Positions 1-8,146 of a stretch of DNA of 64,000 bases are shown here, piece after piece. The DNA lies in NCBI RefSeq assembly GCF_000973105.1, contig NC_015844.1:2166501-2230500 (forward strand), written 5' to 3'. Made by a program: the position numbers and the translations under genes. This stretch comes from Zobellia galactanivorans (lineage in GTDB: Bacteria > Bacteroidota > Bacteroidia > Flavobacteriales > Flavobacteriaceae). Numbering within the stretch: position 1 is the first letter of the stretch; each line of letters begins with the position of its first letter. The notes beneath the pieces are model-generated. The model made no database searches. It was not told where the DNA came from and saw nothing but the letters and a program-made list of their open reading frames with translations.

Positions 1-408
1 CGATTTTTGTGGAAATCTGCGGTAAAATCGGGAAATAGTGGCTCAGACCACAACGATACGTGGCTACGATTTAACGATGCCGATGATTTTTATGCCCAGA
101 AGGACGACAGTATCGTCTATCCGAAGGACACCGGAAAAACTCCCAACCCGGAAGGTGCATCAAAAGACGGATGGTTTAAAATTTACCGTAGCGGAAATAA
201 TCTCGATTTTAAGTGGCAGTCCAGTACTTTCGATAATAATGGGCATAATATTTATGTGGTGTTTGCGAAAGCGGGAGTCTATACCATGGAAATCTCAGCG
301 AGGTCTTCCGGTCATGGTATCGATCGATTCATACTTTTTAATGATTCAATTACCCAAGCGGATGCCATTTCCGACGATGCAAACTTAAGCGAGACGAGGT
401 GTAATTAA
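1..408 (+). CDS. C-terminal end of a secreted carbohydrate-associated protein (5' partial)
   Basis: The reading frame is open from the first base and ends at TAA 406-408, so this is the last 135 codons of a gene that begins outside the window. The visible part is rich in aromatic, Asp and Gly residues and ends with a beta-rich stretch (IYVVF, YTMEIS, SGHGIDRFILF). This resembles, by recall, C-terminal beta-sandwich modules appended to secreted polysaccharide-active proteins of marine Flavobacteriia. No catalytic domain is visible, so enzyme class and substrate are unknown. A strong terminator follows within 30 bases, so it is the last gene of its transcript. Confidence 0.6.
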   Translation, partial: RFLWKSAVKSGNSGSDHNDTWLRFNDADDFYAQKDDSIVYPKDTGKTPNPEGASKDGWFKIYRSGNNLDFKWQSSTFDNNGHNIYVVFAKAGVYTMEISARSSGHGIDRFILFNDSITQADAISDDANLSETRCN

Positions 409-436
409 GCCGAAGGTCTTTTTTACCGTTTTAAGA

Positions 437-467
437 GAAACCGACCCTAGCGTCGGTTTCTTTTTTT
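437..467 (+). terminator. Rho-independent terminator after the partial secreted-protein gene
   Basis: A 9-bp perfect stem GAAACCGAC / GTCGGTTTC (437-445 with 452-460) and a 6-base loop are followed by seven T. It ends the rightward transcript of the partial gene. The remaining bases to 585 hold no gene that I can see. Confidence 0.85.
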
Positions 468-585
468 GCGAATGTTCTTGGGTTAGGTCGAATGCAAATG
501 AAATATACGTTTTGATCGATGATTGGCCAAACGGCGAACGCATCGGGCGAATTTTTTGGAACAACGGACCAGGGGGTCGGTTTTT

Positions 586-1059
586 TTAAAAGAGCGATTG
601 CTGTTTTACGGGATTTTCATGGTCTAGCAGCCATTTTTTCCGGTGCAGACCGCCGGCATAACCGGTTAAGGAGCCATCGGTGCCAATGACACGGTGACAG
701 GGAACTATAATCCATAAAGGATTTTTTCCGTTGGCGGAAGCTACTGCCCGAATCGCCTTTACGTCGCCCAAGGTCTTGGAAAGTTCAAGGTAAGAGACCG
801 TTTTGCCGTAGGGTATTTTTGATAAGGCCTTCCAAACACGTTTTTGAAAGTCGGTACCCGTGGGATTTAACGCAAGATCAAAGTTGTTCCGTTCGCCGGC
901 AAAATATTCTTGCAGTTGACTTACGGCCGCTTCAAGGTTTTTCGGAATGACGGATGAAACGTTTTCTTCGGTATTCAGCACAATTATGGAAGCCAGGCCA
1001 TTGGCATCACCTTCAAGTTTGGCTATGCCGAGGGGGGTGCGAATAAAGGCGGTTTCCAT
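586..1059 (-). CDS. ogt: methylated-DNA--[protein]-cysteine S-methyltransferase
   Basis: This suicide repair protein transfers the alkyl group from O6-methylguanine (and O4-methylthymine) in DNA to its own cysteine. At 157 aa it has the usual Ogt/AGT length without an Ada domain. The active-site motif PCHRVIG is present with the acceptor Cys at residue 121, preceded by the helix-turn-helix part (residues about 68-115, containing IPYGKTVSY and RAVASANGKNP). It is the last gene of a leftward group, 49 bases after the CNNM/CBS gene, and probably shares its transcript with hemB. Start ATG at 1059. Confidence 0.93.
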   Translation of the reverse strand: METAFIRTPLGIAKLEGDANGLASIIVLNTEENVSSVIPKNLEAAVSQLQEYFAGERNNFDLALNPTGTDFQKRVWKALSKIPYGKTVSYLELSKTLGDVKAIRAVASANGKNPLWIIVPCHRVIGTDGSLTGYAGGLHRKKWLLDHENPVKQQSLF

Positions 1060-1108
1060 AGCTTGTGGTATTTTTGGTGTTGGTGGGCCATTGGAACGGC
1101 CCCGAAAT

Positions 1109-2215
1109 CTACTTGTCGAGTATTCCAGTGCGTTTTGCGCGGGTTTCCCAATTTTTTCGAGCTAGCTCCTGCAGGTCGGCAACATTGTCGCTCTCGTCCA
1201 TTATTTCTAAGCCGAGAAGGGTTTCTATAATATCTTCCATAGTCACTAATCCACTTACTGAGCCATATTCATCCACAACAAGGGCAATATGTATTCTTTT
1301 GGAAATGAATGTATCGAAAAGGCGTGGTATGGGTGTATTTCTTTCGGTGATTAAAATTTCTCGTTTTATTTCTGAAAGAGGCGTGTTCCCATTGTTATTT
1401 ACCATTTCCTCCAAAATCGTATCCTTCAGCACAAAACCGTCTATATGGTCCATTTTATCGCCATATACCGGAATACGTGAAAAACGCATTTTAGGGTTGT
1501 CCGCAAAAAATTCCGCTATTGTTTTACTTTCCGGAGCAATTTTCATCACGGCCCTTGGTGTCATTACATCCTTGACCAATACTTGGTCAAAACGTAATAG
1601 GTTTTTTATTATGGTCGATTCAGATTTTTCGAAAACACCTTCTTCGCGGGCCATATCGGTCATGGCGGTAAAATCTTCCCGGCTTAAGACGCTGCCGTGG
1701 TGGCCTTTGCCGCCTACAAGTTTGGTAAAGATCTGCAGAACCCATAAGAGTCCCGTATACTTTAAGGCAACGACCATAACACGTAGGGCCTTGGCCGTAA
1801 AATTGGCCAATTGTCGCCAATAGGTGGCGCCAATGGTTTTAGGTATGATTTCCGAGGCTACCAAAATGAGTATGGTCATCAAAGTAGATACCACACCTAC
1901 CATGAGGTCTTCGGTAAAAGCAATTCCGAATATACGGCGTGTGGTGGTGCCGTACAGTTCCGCGTAGGCTACCTTGGCCTGTACCCCTACTAAAATGGCT
2001 CCAACGGTATGGGCAATGGTATTAAGGGTCAAAATGGCGATTAGTGGCTTGTCTACATCCTTCTTTAGTTCTTCCAAAATTAAGGCATAGGCTTTTCCAT
2101 CCTTTTTCTTGACGTTTACGAAGGTGGGGTTGATGCTTAGTAACACAGCTTCAAGAATGGAACAGAGGAAAGAAAAGAAAATCGATACGAAAGCGTAAAA
2201 AATTAGTAAGCCCAT
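1109..2215 (-). CDS. CNNM/DUF21 membrane protein with CBS domain pair (CorC/HlyC family)
   Basis: This 368-aa protein has an N-terminal DUF21 membrane domain with hydrophobic helices at about residues 1-25, 58-80, 104-125 and 143-165, then a cytosolic CBS-domain pair (about 215-335) with the hallmarks DVMTPR and VVDEYGSVSGLVTMEDI. Family members export or sense Mg2+/Co2+; older annotations call them hemolysins, which should not be taken literally. The C-terminal CorC/HlyC domain of longer relatives is absent, so this is a short version. It lies between the serine hydrolase gene (50-base gap) and ogt. The transported ion cannot be read from the sequence. Confidence 0.88.
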   Translation of the reverse strand: MGLLIFYAFVSIFFSFLCSILEAVLLSINPTFVNVKKKDGKAYALILEELKKDVDKPLIAILTLNTIAHTVGAILVGVQAKVAYAELYGTTTRRIFGIAFTEDLMVGVVSTLMTILILVASEIIPKTIGATYWRQLANFTAKALRVMVVALKYTGLLWVLQIFTKLVGGKGHHGSVLSREDFTAMTDMAREEGVFEKSESTIIKNLLRFDQVLVKDVMTPRAVMKIAPESKTIAEFFADNPKMRFSRIPVYGDKMDHIDGFVLKDTILEEMVNNNGNTPLSEIKREILITERNTPIPRLFDTFISKRIHIALVVDEYGSVSGLVTMEDIIETLLGLEIMDESDNVADLQELARKNWETRAKRTGILDK

Positions 2216-2265
2216 AAATCGGTTTTATCTTACGAAGATACCAATTATTAGAAAACGAAATGCAC

Positions 2266-3600
2266 TTATTCGATAGCGAGCCTAGCTTGATAGAAAACCT
2301 GTTGCACGGCCGGACGAATATTGAGGTCGTAGATCTGTCGATGGGAACGGGAGGGATATACCCGGTTGGAAAGGAAAATATATACCAATTGGTTTTCGGG
2401 GTCGGCCCATACGAAAGTGCCTGTAAAACCACTGTGTCCAAAACTGTCGGGACTTACTTCGGGAGCTGGGTATGCCTTGGAGAGGGCTAGCTCCGCATTG
2501 TTCAATAAGGGCTTGTCGAAGCCTAAGCCTCTTCGGTTATCGTTTTCTGGAAATTGTACACGGGTAAATTCCTCGATGACAGCTTTTGAGAAATAGCGTT
2601 TGCCGTTATACACGCCATATTGCAGGTATATCTGCATTAGTTGGGCCAAATCGGTAGCGGAAGCGAAGAGCCCGGCATTGCCCGACACCCCACCCAGCAA
2701 GGCTGCGTTTTCATCGTGTACCCAAGCGTGTGTCAGGGCCTTTCTAAAGGTGGAATCTTGCTCGGTAGGCACGATAAAATTCGTATACGATTTTAGCTTA
2801 GGATTAAAATTTACGGTATTTAAGCCGATTGGGCCATAGAAATTACTTTGTAAATACTCGGAGAATGATTGGCCAGTTAGTTGTTGTATGAGATCAGGAA
2901 AAATAAGGAAGGCCAATCCGGAATATCTATAGCTTTTTTTATCTGAAACCTGAGATCGGTCGATGAGACGATGTGCTTTTTTTATAAATCTGCTTTTAAC
3001 ATAAATGTTATCATAGGCGCGTCGTCGAAAGCGTGGATTTGGTTTGGTTCTCACGAAGCGTTTTTTTAAGGTGCCATTTTTTTTTCGCACGGTGTTCAGT
3101 AGCACGATATAAGGTTCTAGGCCGGCTTGGTGCGCCAAGATTTGCCGTAGGGTAATATCGCGTTTGTCCTTCCTCTTGCGCCAGGGTTTCCAGTAGGTGC
3201 TAAAAGCTTGGTCAAGGTCGAGTACGCCTTCGTCAACGAGTTTCATCAAGGCGGGAAGGGCCGCCGTAATTTTGGTGACCGAGGCTAGGTCATAAATGTC
3301 GTTCAGAGCAACGGCCCGAATGCTGTCATAAGTATGATAGCCATAGGCTTGGTGGAAGATAATCTTCCCGTTCTTGGCGACCAATACTTGGGCACCCGGA
3401 AAGGCCTTCTTTTTTATACCGTTTGTTATGATTTTTGAGACCTCGGAGTGTATATAGGAAGAGTCCAAACCCACCTCCGATGGATGTGCGTACGTGAGTA
3501 CATCCCCGCCTTTGCCCAAGTTAAGGGGTATAGGTCCGTCTTCCTGCGCTAACATTACGTTTAGTGCGAAAATCAGGAAGATGGAATATAGCTGTTTCAC
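2266..3600 (-). CDS. exported serine hydrolase, class C beta-lactamase / EstB-like family
   Basis: A Sec signal peptide (residues 1-19, ending MLAQ) precedes a serine beta-lactamase-like fold. The catalytic SxxK tetrad is S107-V-T-K110, YSG serves as the YxN-type motif, and a C-terminal GHSGFTG supplies the HxG (KTG-like) motif. Family members are DD-carboxypeptidases, esterases or amidases of the periplasm; true beta-lactamase activity is uncommon. In some Bacteroidota this domain is fused to a GH3 NagZ-like glycosidase; here it stands alone. It sits 24 bases downstream of hemB, probably cotranscribed. The substrate is unknown. Confidence 0.85.
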   Translation of the reverse strand: MKQLYSIFLIFALNVMLAQEDGPIPLNLGKGGDVLTYAHPSEVGLDSSYIHSEVSKIITNGIKKKAFPGAQVLVAKNGKIIFHQAYGYHTYDSIRAVALNDIYDLASVTKITAALPALMKLVDEGVLDLDQAFSTYWKPWRKRKDKRDITLRQILAHQAGLEPYIVLLNTVRKKNGTLKKRFVRTKPNPRFRRRAYDNIYVKSRFIKKAHRLIDRSQVSDKKSYRYSGLAFLIFPDLIQQLTGQSFSEYLQSNFYGPIGLNTVNFNPKLKSYTNFIVPTEQDSTFRKALTHAWVHDENAALLGGVSGNAGLFASATDLAQLMQIYLQYGVYNGKRYFSKAVIEEFTRVQFPENDNRRGLGFDKPLLNNAELALSKAYPAPEVSPDSFGHSGFTGTFVWADPENQLVYIFLSNRVYPSRSHRQIYDLNIRPAVQQVFYQARLAIE

Positions 3601-3624
3601 GATCGCATCACTTTGTGGGTCGGT

Positions 3625-4614
3625 TTAATCTAACAAGCGAATGGCATCTTTGGCAAAATATGTCGCAATGATATTGGCGCCGGCTCTTTTCATGGCGGTC
3701 AGTTGCTCCATTACTACGGCATCGTGGTCTAGCCATCCTTTTTCTGCGGCTGCTTTTACCATGGCATACTCGCCGCTTACTTGGTATACGGCAACGGGTA
3801 CATCTACTTCATTGCGAATTTCACGTACGATATCTAGGTAGCAGAGTCCGGGTTTTACCATAACGATATCCGCTCCTTCATCGACATCCATTTCGGTTTC
3901 CTTTAGGGCTTCAAACCGATTGGCATAATCCATTTGATAGGTTTTTTTGTTCTTGGGGACGTTCTTGACATCCACGGGAGCCGAATCCAAGGCGTCTCTA
4001 AAGGGGCCATAGAAGGCACTGGCGTATTTGGCACTGTAGCTCATGATTCCGGTATTGATAAGGCCTTCATCTTCTAAGGCCTCACGAATCGAAAGGATAC
4101 GGCCGTCCATCATATCGCTCGGCGCAACAAAATCTGCCCCGGCCAAGGCATGGGAAACGCTCATTTCTGCCAAAAATTCTGAAGTTTCATCATTGAGGAT
4201 CAATCCGTTCTCGACTATACCATCATGGCCGAACGAAGAATAGGGGTCCATGGCGACATCGGTCATTACCAACATGTCCGGACATGCGTTTTTTATGGTT
4301 TTTATGGCACGTTGCATGAGTCCGTCATCGTTGAGGGCCTCGGTGCCTTTATTGTCCTTGAGCTCGTCCGGTACTTTTACGAAAAGCAAAACGGCATGTA
4401 AGCCCATATTCCATAGTTCCTTGATCTCGGTTTCTAGAAGGTCGAGGCTCAATCTGTAATAATCCGGCATAGAGGCGATCTCTTCTTTGATGCCCTTGCC
4501 TTCCGTCACAAAAAGCGGTACCAGAAAATCCTTGGGAGATAAAATGGTTTCGCGTACTAAATGTCTGATGGAATCGTTTGTTCTTAATCTACGGTTTCTT
4601 CTAAGTGGGTACAT
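3625..4614 (-). CDS. hemB: porphobilinogen synthase (delta-aminolevulinic acid dehydratase)
   Basis: The enzyme condenses two 5-aminolevulinate molecules to porphobilinogen in the cytosol, the first common tetrapyrrole step. The protein is 329 aa from ATG 4614, which gives the usual start MYPLRRNRRLR. An upstream in-frame extension to 4692 lacks conservation and runs through a candidate promoter. Schiff-base lysines are visible in SYSAKYASAFYGPFRDA and VMVKPGLCY. The metal loop reads DVAMDPYSSFGHDG, with Asp/Ala in place of the cysteines of zinc-type enzymes, so this is the Mg-dependent, Asp-rich (Pseudomonas-like) class. It leads the leftward group ending in ogt and is divergent from the helicase gene. 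Confidence 0.96.
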   Translation of the reverse strand: MYPLRRNRRLRTNDSIRHLVRETILSPKDFLVPLFVTEGKGIKEEIASMPDYYRLSLDLLETEIKELWNMGLHAVLLFVKVPDELKDNKGTEALNDDGLMQRAIKTIKNACPDMLVMTDVAMDPYSSFGHDGIVENGLILNDETSEFLAEMSVSHALAGADFVAPSDMMDGRILSIREALEDEGLINTGIMSYSAKYASAFYGPFRDALDSAPVDVKNVPKNKKTYQMDYANRFEALKETEMDVDEGADIVMVKPGLCYLDIVREIRNEVDVPVAVYQVSGEYAMVKAAAEKGWLDHDAVVMEQLTAMKRAGANIIATYFAKDAIRLLD

Positions 4615-4637
4615 ACTTTTGCCTATTTTTGAATACC

Positions 4638-4645
4638 CAAAGTTA
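4638..4645 (-). promoter_or_regulatory. candidate Bacteroidota -7 promoter element for hemB
   Basis: TAACTTTG on the minus strand matches the TAnnTTTG -7 consensus, 23 bases before the hemB ATG. No clear -33 TTG at the expected distance was found. It argues for the 4614 start of hemB. Confidence 0.4.
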
Positions 4646-4686
4646 CTTATTATCCTCCTAAAAAACAGAAAACGGACCAACTCTTG

Positions 4687-7329
4687 ATGCAACTTATAGA
4701 CCTCCTAAAATTTAAGTTTGAATGGCGTAGCTATCAGCAGGGTTTTCTAGATAATTTCGAAGACCATATAGAGGATAGTCATTTGCATGTGGTGGCCCCT
4801 CCTGGCTCAGGAAAGACCATTTTAGGATTGGAAGTGCTGCGTAGGGTCAATAAGCGCACCTTGGTCTTGGCGCCCACACTGACTATTAGGAACCAATGGA
4901 AAGACCGATTGGTATCGTTTTTTTTAAAAGACCCTTCGTTTTCCGATTATAGCATGGATCTTAGGGTGCCTCAACTTTTGACTTTTTCTACCTACCAGTC
5001 GTTACATGCATTAAGCAAACGTTTTGCTGGCGACGGAGAGGATTCCCTGTTGCAATTCATCACGAAGAATGGTATAAAAACCATTGTGCTGGATGAGGCA
5101 CATCATTTAAAAAACGAATGGTATAAATGTCTGATGGCCTTAAAGAAAATCAAGGGCTTGACCGTTATCGCGTTGACGGCAACACCGCCCTATGATAGTT
5201 CAGGAGGGGAACTCGAAAAGTACTTTGAGCTCTGTGGTCCTATAGATGATGAAATTGCCGTACCTGATCTTATAAAGAACGGAGACCTTTGTCCGCATCA
5301 AGATTTTGTGTATTTCTCCAAACCTTCAGAGGCACAGATAAAATCTATTGTCACGTATAGGGAGAATATTATTCGGTTTATGAGTGAACTGAAGGCCGAT
5401 ATAGGGTTTCAAAAGCTTCTTTTGGAGCATCCCTTTTATGCGGAAACCGAAGATAGACTTGAGGAAATTTATGCCAAACCTTCGTTTTTGTCGACCATCT
5501 TGATTTTTCTGAATTCCGCAGGGGTTCAGATTGATAAAGAGAAATTGCTATTTCTCGGTTTTGAGGGGAAAACGGTTGAGTTTCCCGCGCTTACGTATGA
5601 ATGGATAGAGTTGTTGTTGCAAGAGCTCTTGGTGGTCCAGCGTGAAGGGTTGATCACATACGAGTCCATCTTGAATAAGATTGAAAAGCGATTGGCCCGT
5701 ATTGGGGTATACGAAAAGAAAAGGGTGAATTTTGTTGGAGATGAGCGGCTCTATAGGACTTTGGCGAGTAGTTCTAGTAAATTGAGAAGTATTCATAATA
5801 TTCTTGAGGAAGAACACAAGGTGCTAGGCAATCGCTTGAAGGCGGTAGTACTTACTGATTTTATACGAAAGGAATTTTTAGAATTTAAAGGGGAGGCGAC
5901 GCGCCCACTCAATAAATTGGGAGTGGTATCTATTTTTCAGTACCTCCGGATAAAATTCGGGCAAAAGGATGATTTGGCCATTCTTACGGGCTCTCTAGTG
6001 GTGCTTCATAAAAAACTAACCGCCGATTTTGAAGCGTTGTTGGGCGATGATGGGGCCATTGGTATGAAACCCATGTCTTCGGATCGCGATTTTGTAGAGA
6101 TTTCGGTTTCGGGGACTCACAAGAATAGGATTGTAGGGGTGGTCACCCGGCTTTTTCAGTTAGGGAAAATAAAAATACTCATTGGTACAAAATCCCTTTT
6201 GGGGGAAGGTTGGGACGCCCCTGCTATAAATACCTTGGTATTGGCGTCTTATGTTGGGTCTTTTGTGTCTTCAAACCAAATGCGGGGTAGGGCGATTCGA
6301 ACCGATACCAATGACCCCGACAAGAGTGGAAACATTTGGCACTTGGCTTGTTTGGACCCTACTGCGACCGATGGCGGTAAGGACTTGGAAAAACTAAAGC
6401 GGAGGTTTACCGCTTTTTCAGGGGTTTCTATAGTGGGCGAGGCTTATATTGAAAATGGACTGGATAGACTGCAGCTGCCAGAACTCTTTAGTGGGGAAGC
6501 CCAGCTTGACGAACTGAACAAAACCATGGTTGATTCGGCCTCAAATCGCGAAACGTTAAAGGGGAGGTGGCATGAGGCTATAGATAAGGGTAGTGTGCTG
6601 GTAAGGGAGGTGAAGATACCCTATGCGGGAAAAACGCCTTTTAGAAAAGCCAAAAAAATGCGTTCGGTAGATGCGGCACAATATCTGCTTATTGAGGTGG
6701 TCGCCGGTTTGGGGCTCTTTCTGCCTGAGTTTCTGATGAAGAATATAACAACGCTACTGAACAAGGGTGTTTTTGCCTTTATGTATTTTTTATTGGCGGG
6801 TATAATCATTGGTTTTGCCCCAAAAACCTATAAGGCCCTAAAGCTGTATTTCTTATTCGGAAACGCTTTTAAGAAGACCAAGAAGATAGCTAATGCTTTG
6901 TTAGACTATCTCATGCAAACAGGGCAGATCCATACGGAAGACTCTAGGGTTTCCGTTTCGGCCGAACAGCAGGCCAATGGTGCCTTTGTTTGTTACCTAA
7001 AAGGAGCTAGTAATTACGAATGTAATTTATTTGTACAATTGCTGCACGAAATACTGGCCCCTGTTGAGAATCCGAGGTACTTATTGATCGGCAACCATGG
7101 GTTAAAGAAAAAATGGGGTATCCGCAAGTATTATGTAGTACCACAAAGCTTAGGGAGGCGAAAAGAAGATGCCTTAAGCTTTCATCGCTTTTGGAAGAAG
7201 CACGTAGACGATTCAGAACTCCTGTATACACGAACCCGGTCGGGTAGAAGGGAACTGCTAAAGGCGCGTTTGGCCCATGTGGTTTATCAATTTAAGGAGG
7301 TTTCCGAAAAGACGATTACTTGGAAATAG
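4687..7329 (+). CDS. superfamily II DEAD/DEAH helicase with C-terminal transmembrane region
   Basis: This 880-aa protein has an N-terminal SF2 helicase core: a Q-motif-like RSYQQGF, Walker A PPGSGKT (K43), DEAH box D136-H139, motif III LTATPP, a second RecA lobe with IGTKSLLGEGWDAP, and motif VI QMRGRAIR (531-538). The last third is unlike ordinary helicases: two hydrophobic segments (about 666-690 and 694-715) suggest a membrane hairpin, followed by a basic C-terminal domain of about 160 residues. I recognise the helicase but not a named family for the whole protein; nucleic-acid substrate and role are unknown. ATG 4687 is preferred over the preceding TTG. The gene starts 72 bases from divergent hemB and overlaps the convergent lipoprotein gene by 14 bases. 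Confidence 0.85.
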   Translation: MQLIDLLKFKFEWRSYQQGFLDNFEDHIEDSHLHVVAPPGSGKTILGLEVLRRVNKRTLVLAPTLTIRNQWKDRLVSFFLKDPSFSDYSMDLRVPQLLTFSTYQSLHALSKRFAGDGEDSLLQFITKNGIKTIVLDEAHHLKNEWYKCLMALKKIKGLTVIALTATPPYDSSGGELEKYFELCGPIDDEIAVPDLIKNGDLCPHQDFVYFSKPSEAQIKSIVTYRENIIRFMSELKADIGFQKLLLEHPFYAETEDRLEEIYAKPSFLSTILIFLNSAGVQIDKEKLLFLGFEGKTVEFPALTYEWIELLLQELLVVQREGLITYESILNKIEKRLARIGVYEKKRVNFVGDERLYRTLASSSSKLRSIHNILEEEHKVLGNRLKAVVLTDFIRKEFLEFKGEATRPLNKLGVVSIFQYLRIKFGQKDDLAILTGSLVVLHKKLTADFEALLGDDGAIGMKPMSSDRDFVEISVSGTHKNRIVGVVTRLFQLGKIKILIGTKSLLGEGWDAPAINTLVLASYVGSFVSSNQMRGRAIRTDTNDPDKSGNIWHLACLDPTATDGGKDLEKLKRRFTAFSGVSIVGEAYIENGLDRLQLPELFSGEAQLDELNKTMVDSASNRETLKGRWHEAIDKGSVLVREVKIPYAGKTPFRKAKKMRSVDAAQYLLIEVVAGLGLFLPEFLMKNITTLLNKGVFAFMYFLLAGIIIGFAPKTYKALKLYFLFGNAFKKTKKIANALLDYLMQTGQIHTEDSRVSVSAEQQANGAFVCYLKGASNYECNLFVQLLHEILAPVENPRYLLIGNHGLKKKWGIRKYYVVPQSLGRRKEDALSFHRFWKKHVDDSELLYTRTRSGRRELLKARLAHVVYQFKEVSEKTITWK

Positions 7330-7966
7330 CATCTTCGGTATGTTCTTTACAGCGTAGCAGCTGGTCCACTTGTTTACCATAACCATAGGCCGACCATAGG
7401 CTGGAATCCCTTTTTATGGCCGCCCCATCTTCATCTTCATCGATATACCGTTTGGTCGCTTGAACCAAAGGGTGGTCGAAATCACTGATTGGGACAATCG
7501 AGTTGGGTCCTGGGATGCTGATTTGATCTTCATAATCGTAGCAGAACACCAGTACTTTATCCCCTACTGACACATCTAGGTTGTTAAAGCAATCGGAAAC
7601 AAAGTATTTTTGATTGGCGTAGCCGTGACTTTCCAAAGGCTTTATCTTATAGACTTCCTCAATGGCTATGGTCCCGCGTTGGGAGATATACAGTGGGGCG
7701 GCTTCATTGGTCGGGGAGTCGATTTGTGTGACGATACCAGAAAATACCAATCCGTATTCTTTTCCGCAGTAGCCGATGAAGGGGCCTGATTCTTCCCACC
7801 AATAGGTGTAGCCAACGTTTAGGGTGTCTTGGGTAAAGACAATGTCTAGGTCGCTTTTCGTTTTTTTCGACTGGCAAGACGATAAAAAACATAGGGAAAT
7901 AAGGAGGTAGGTGGTAGAATGGACTACCCCCGAAAAGAAAAAACGCAACGGTTTTTGCTTACTCAT
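7316..7966 (-). CDS. hypothetical lipoprotein
   Basis: The 216-aa product has a basic N-terminus, a hydrophobic segment and a lipobox LSSC near residue 30, so an SPII-cleaved lipoprotein is likely. The mature part is mixed alpha/beta with several Cys and Tyr/Trp residues (YTYWWEESGPFIGYCGKEYG) and no family I recognise. Its ATG lies inside the end of the upstream 56-residue gene (8-base overlap), which suggests translational coupling at the end of the hem operon. Its 3' end overlaps the convergent helicase gene by 14 bases. Confidence 0.75.
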   Translation of the reverse strand: MSKQKPLRFFFSGVVHSTTYLLISLCFLSSCQSKKTKSDLDIVFTQDTLNVGYTYWWEESGPFIGYCGKEYGLVFSGIVTQIDSPTNEAAPLYISQRGTIAIEEVYKIKPLESHGYANQKYFVSDCFNNLDVSVGDKVLVFCYDYEDQISIPGPNSIVPISDFDHPLVQATKRYIDEDEDGAAIKRDSSLWSAYGYGKQVDQLLRCKEHTEDAISK

Positions 7967-8129
7967 GGTCCCCGGATCGATTTTCTTTTTGCTTACTCAG
8001 CGAAATGATTTCTTTTAGACGCTGCTTACGGTTCAGCTTTTCTGATTTGAGCTTGTTTTTCTTTCGGTTCAGAAGCTTGGTGTGTTTGGCCTTGTTGGCC
8101 TTGTTCTTTTCTTTGCCTTTTTTTGACAT
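7959..8129 (-). CDS. small, highly basic 56-aa protein of unknown function
   Basis: ATG 8129 to TAA 7959 encodes 56 residues starting MSKKGKEKNKANKAKHTKLL, with nearly half Lys/Arg and no hydrophobic segment. The composition suggests a nucleic-acid- or ribosome-associated helix, but this is inference. It is 17 bases after hemF and overlaps the next start by 8 bases (ATGAGTAA), so it fits tightly into the leftward operon, which is the main support for it being real. A longer open frame on the same strand, 8026-8238, is a shadow that runs across the hemF 3' end. Confidence 0.65.
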   Translation of the reverse strand: MSKKGKEKNKANKAKHTKLLNRKKNKLKSEKLNRKQRLKEIISLSKQKENRSGDHE

Positions 8130-8146
8130 AATGAGGCCTTACAAAT

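Noticed and set aside
1065-1823. A 252-codon rightward open frame opposite the CNNM/CBS gene
   Set aside because: The minus-strand gene has clear family motifs through the same bases; this frame is a shadow.
1109-2215. Annotation as a hemolysin
   Set aside because: DUF21-CBS proteins are ion-transport related; the hemolysin name is historical and nothing supports toxin activity.
2266-3600. Annotation as an antibiotic-resistance beta-lactamase
   Set aside because: SxxK and HxG motifs are shared by many esterases and carboxypeptidases; no resistance context is present.
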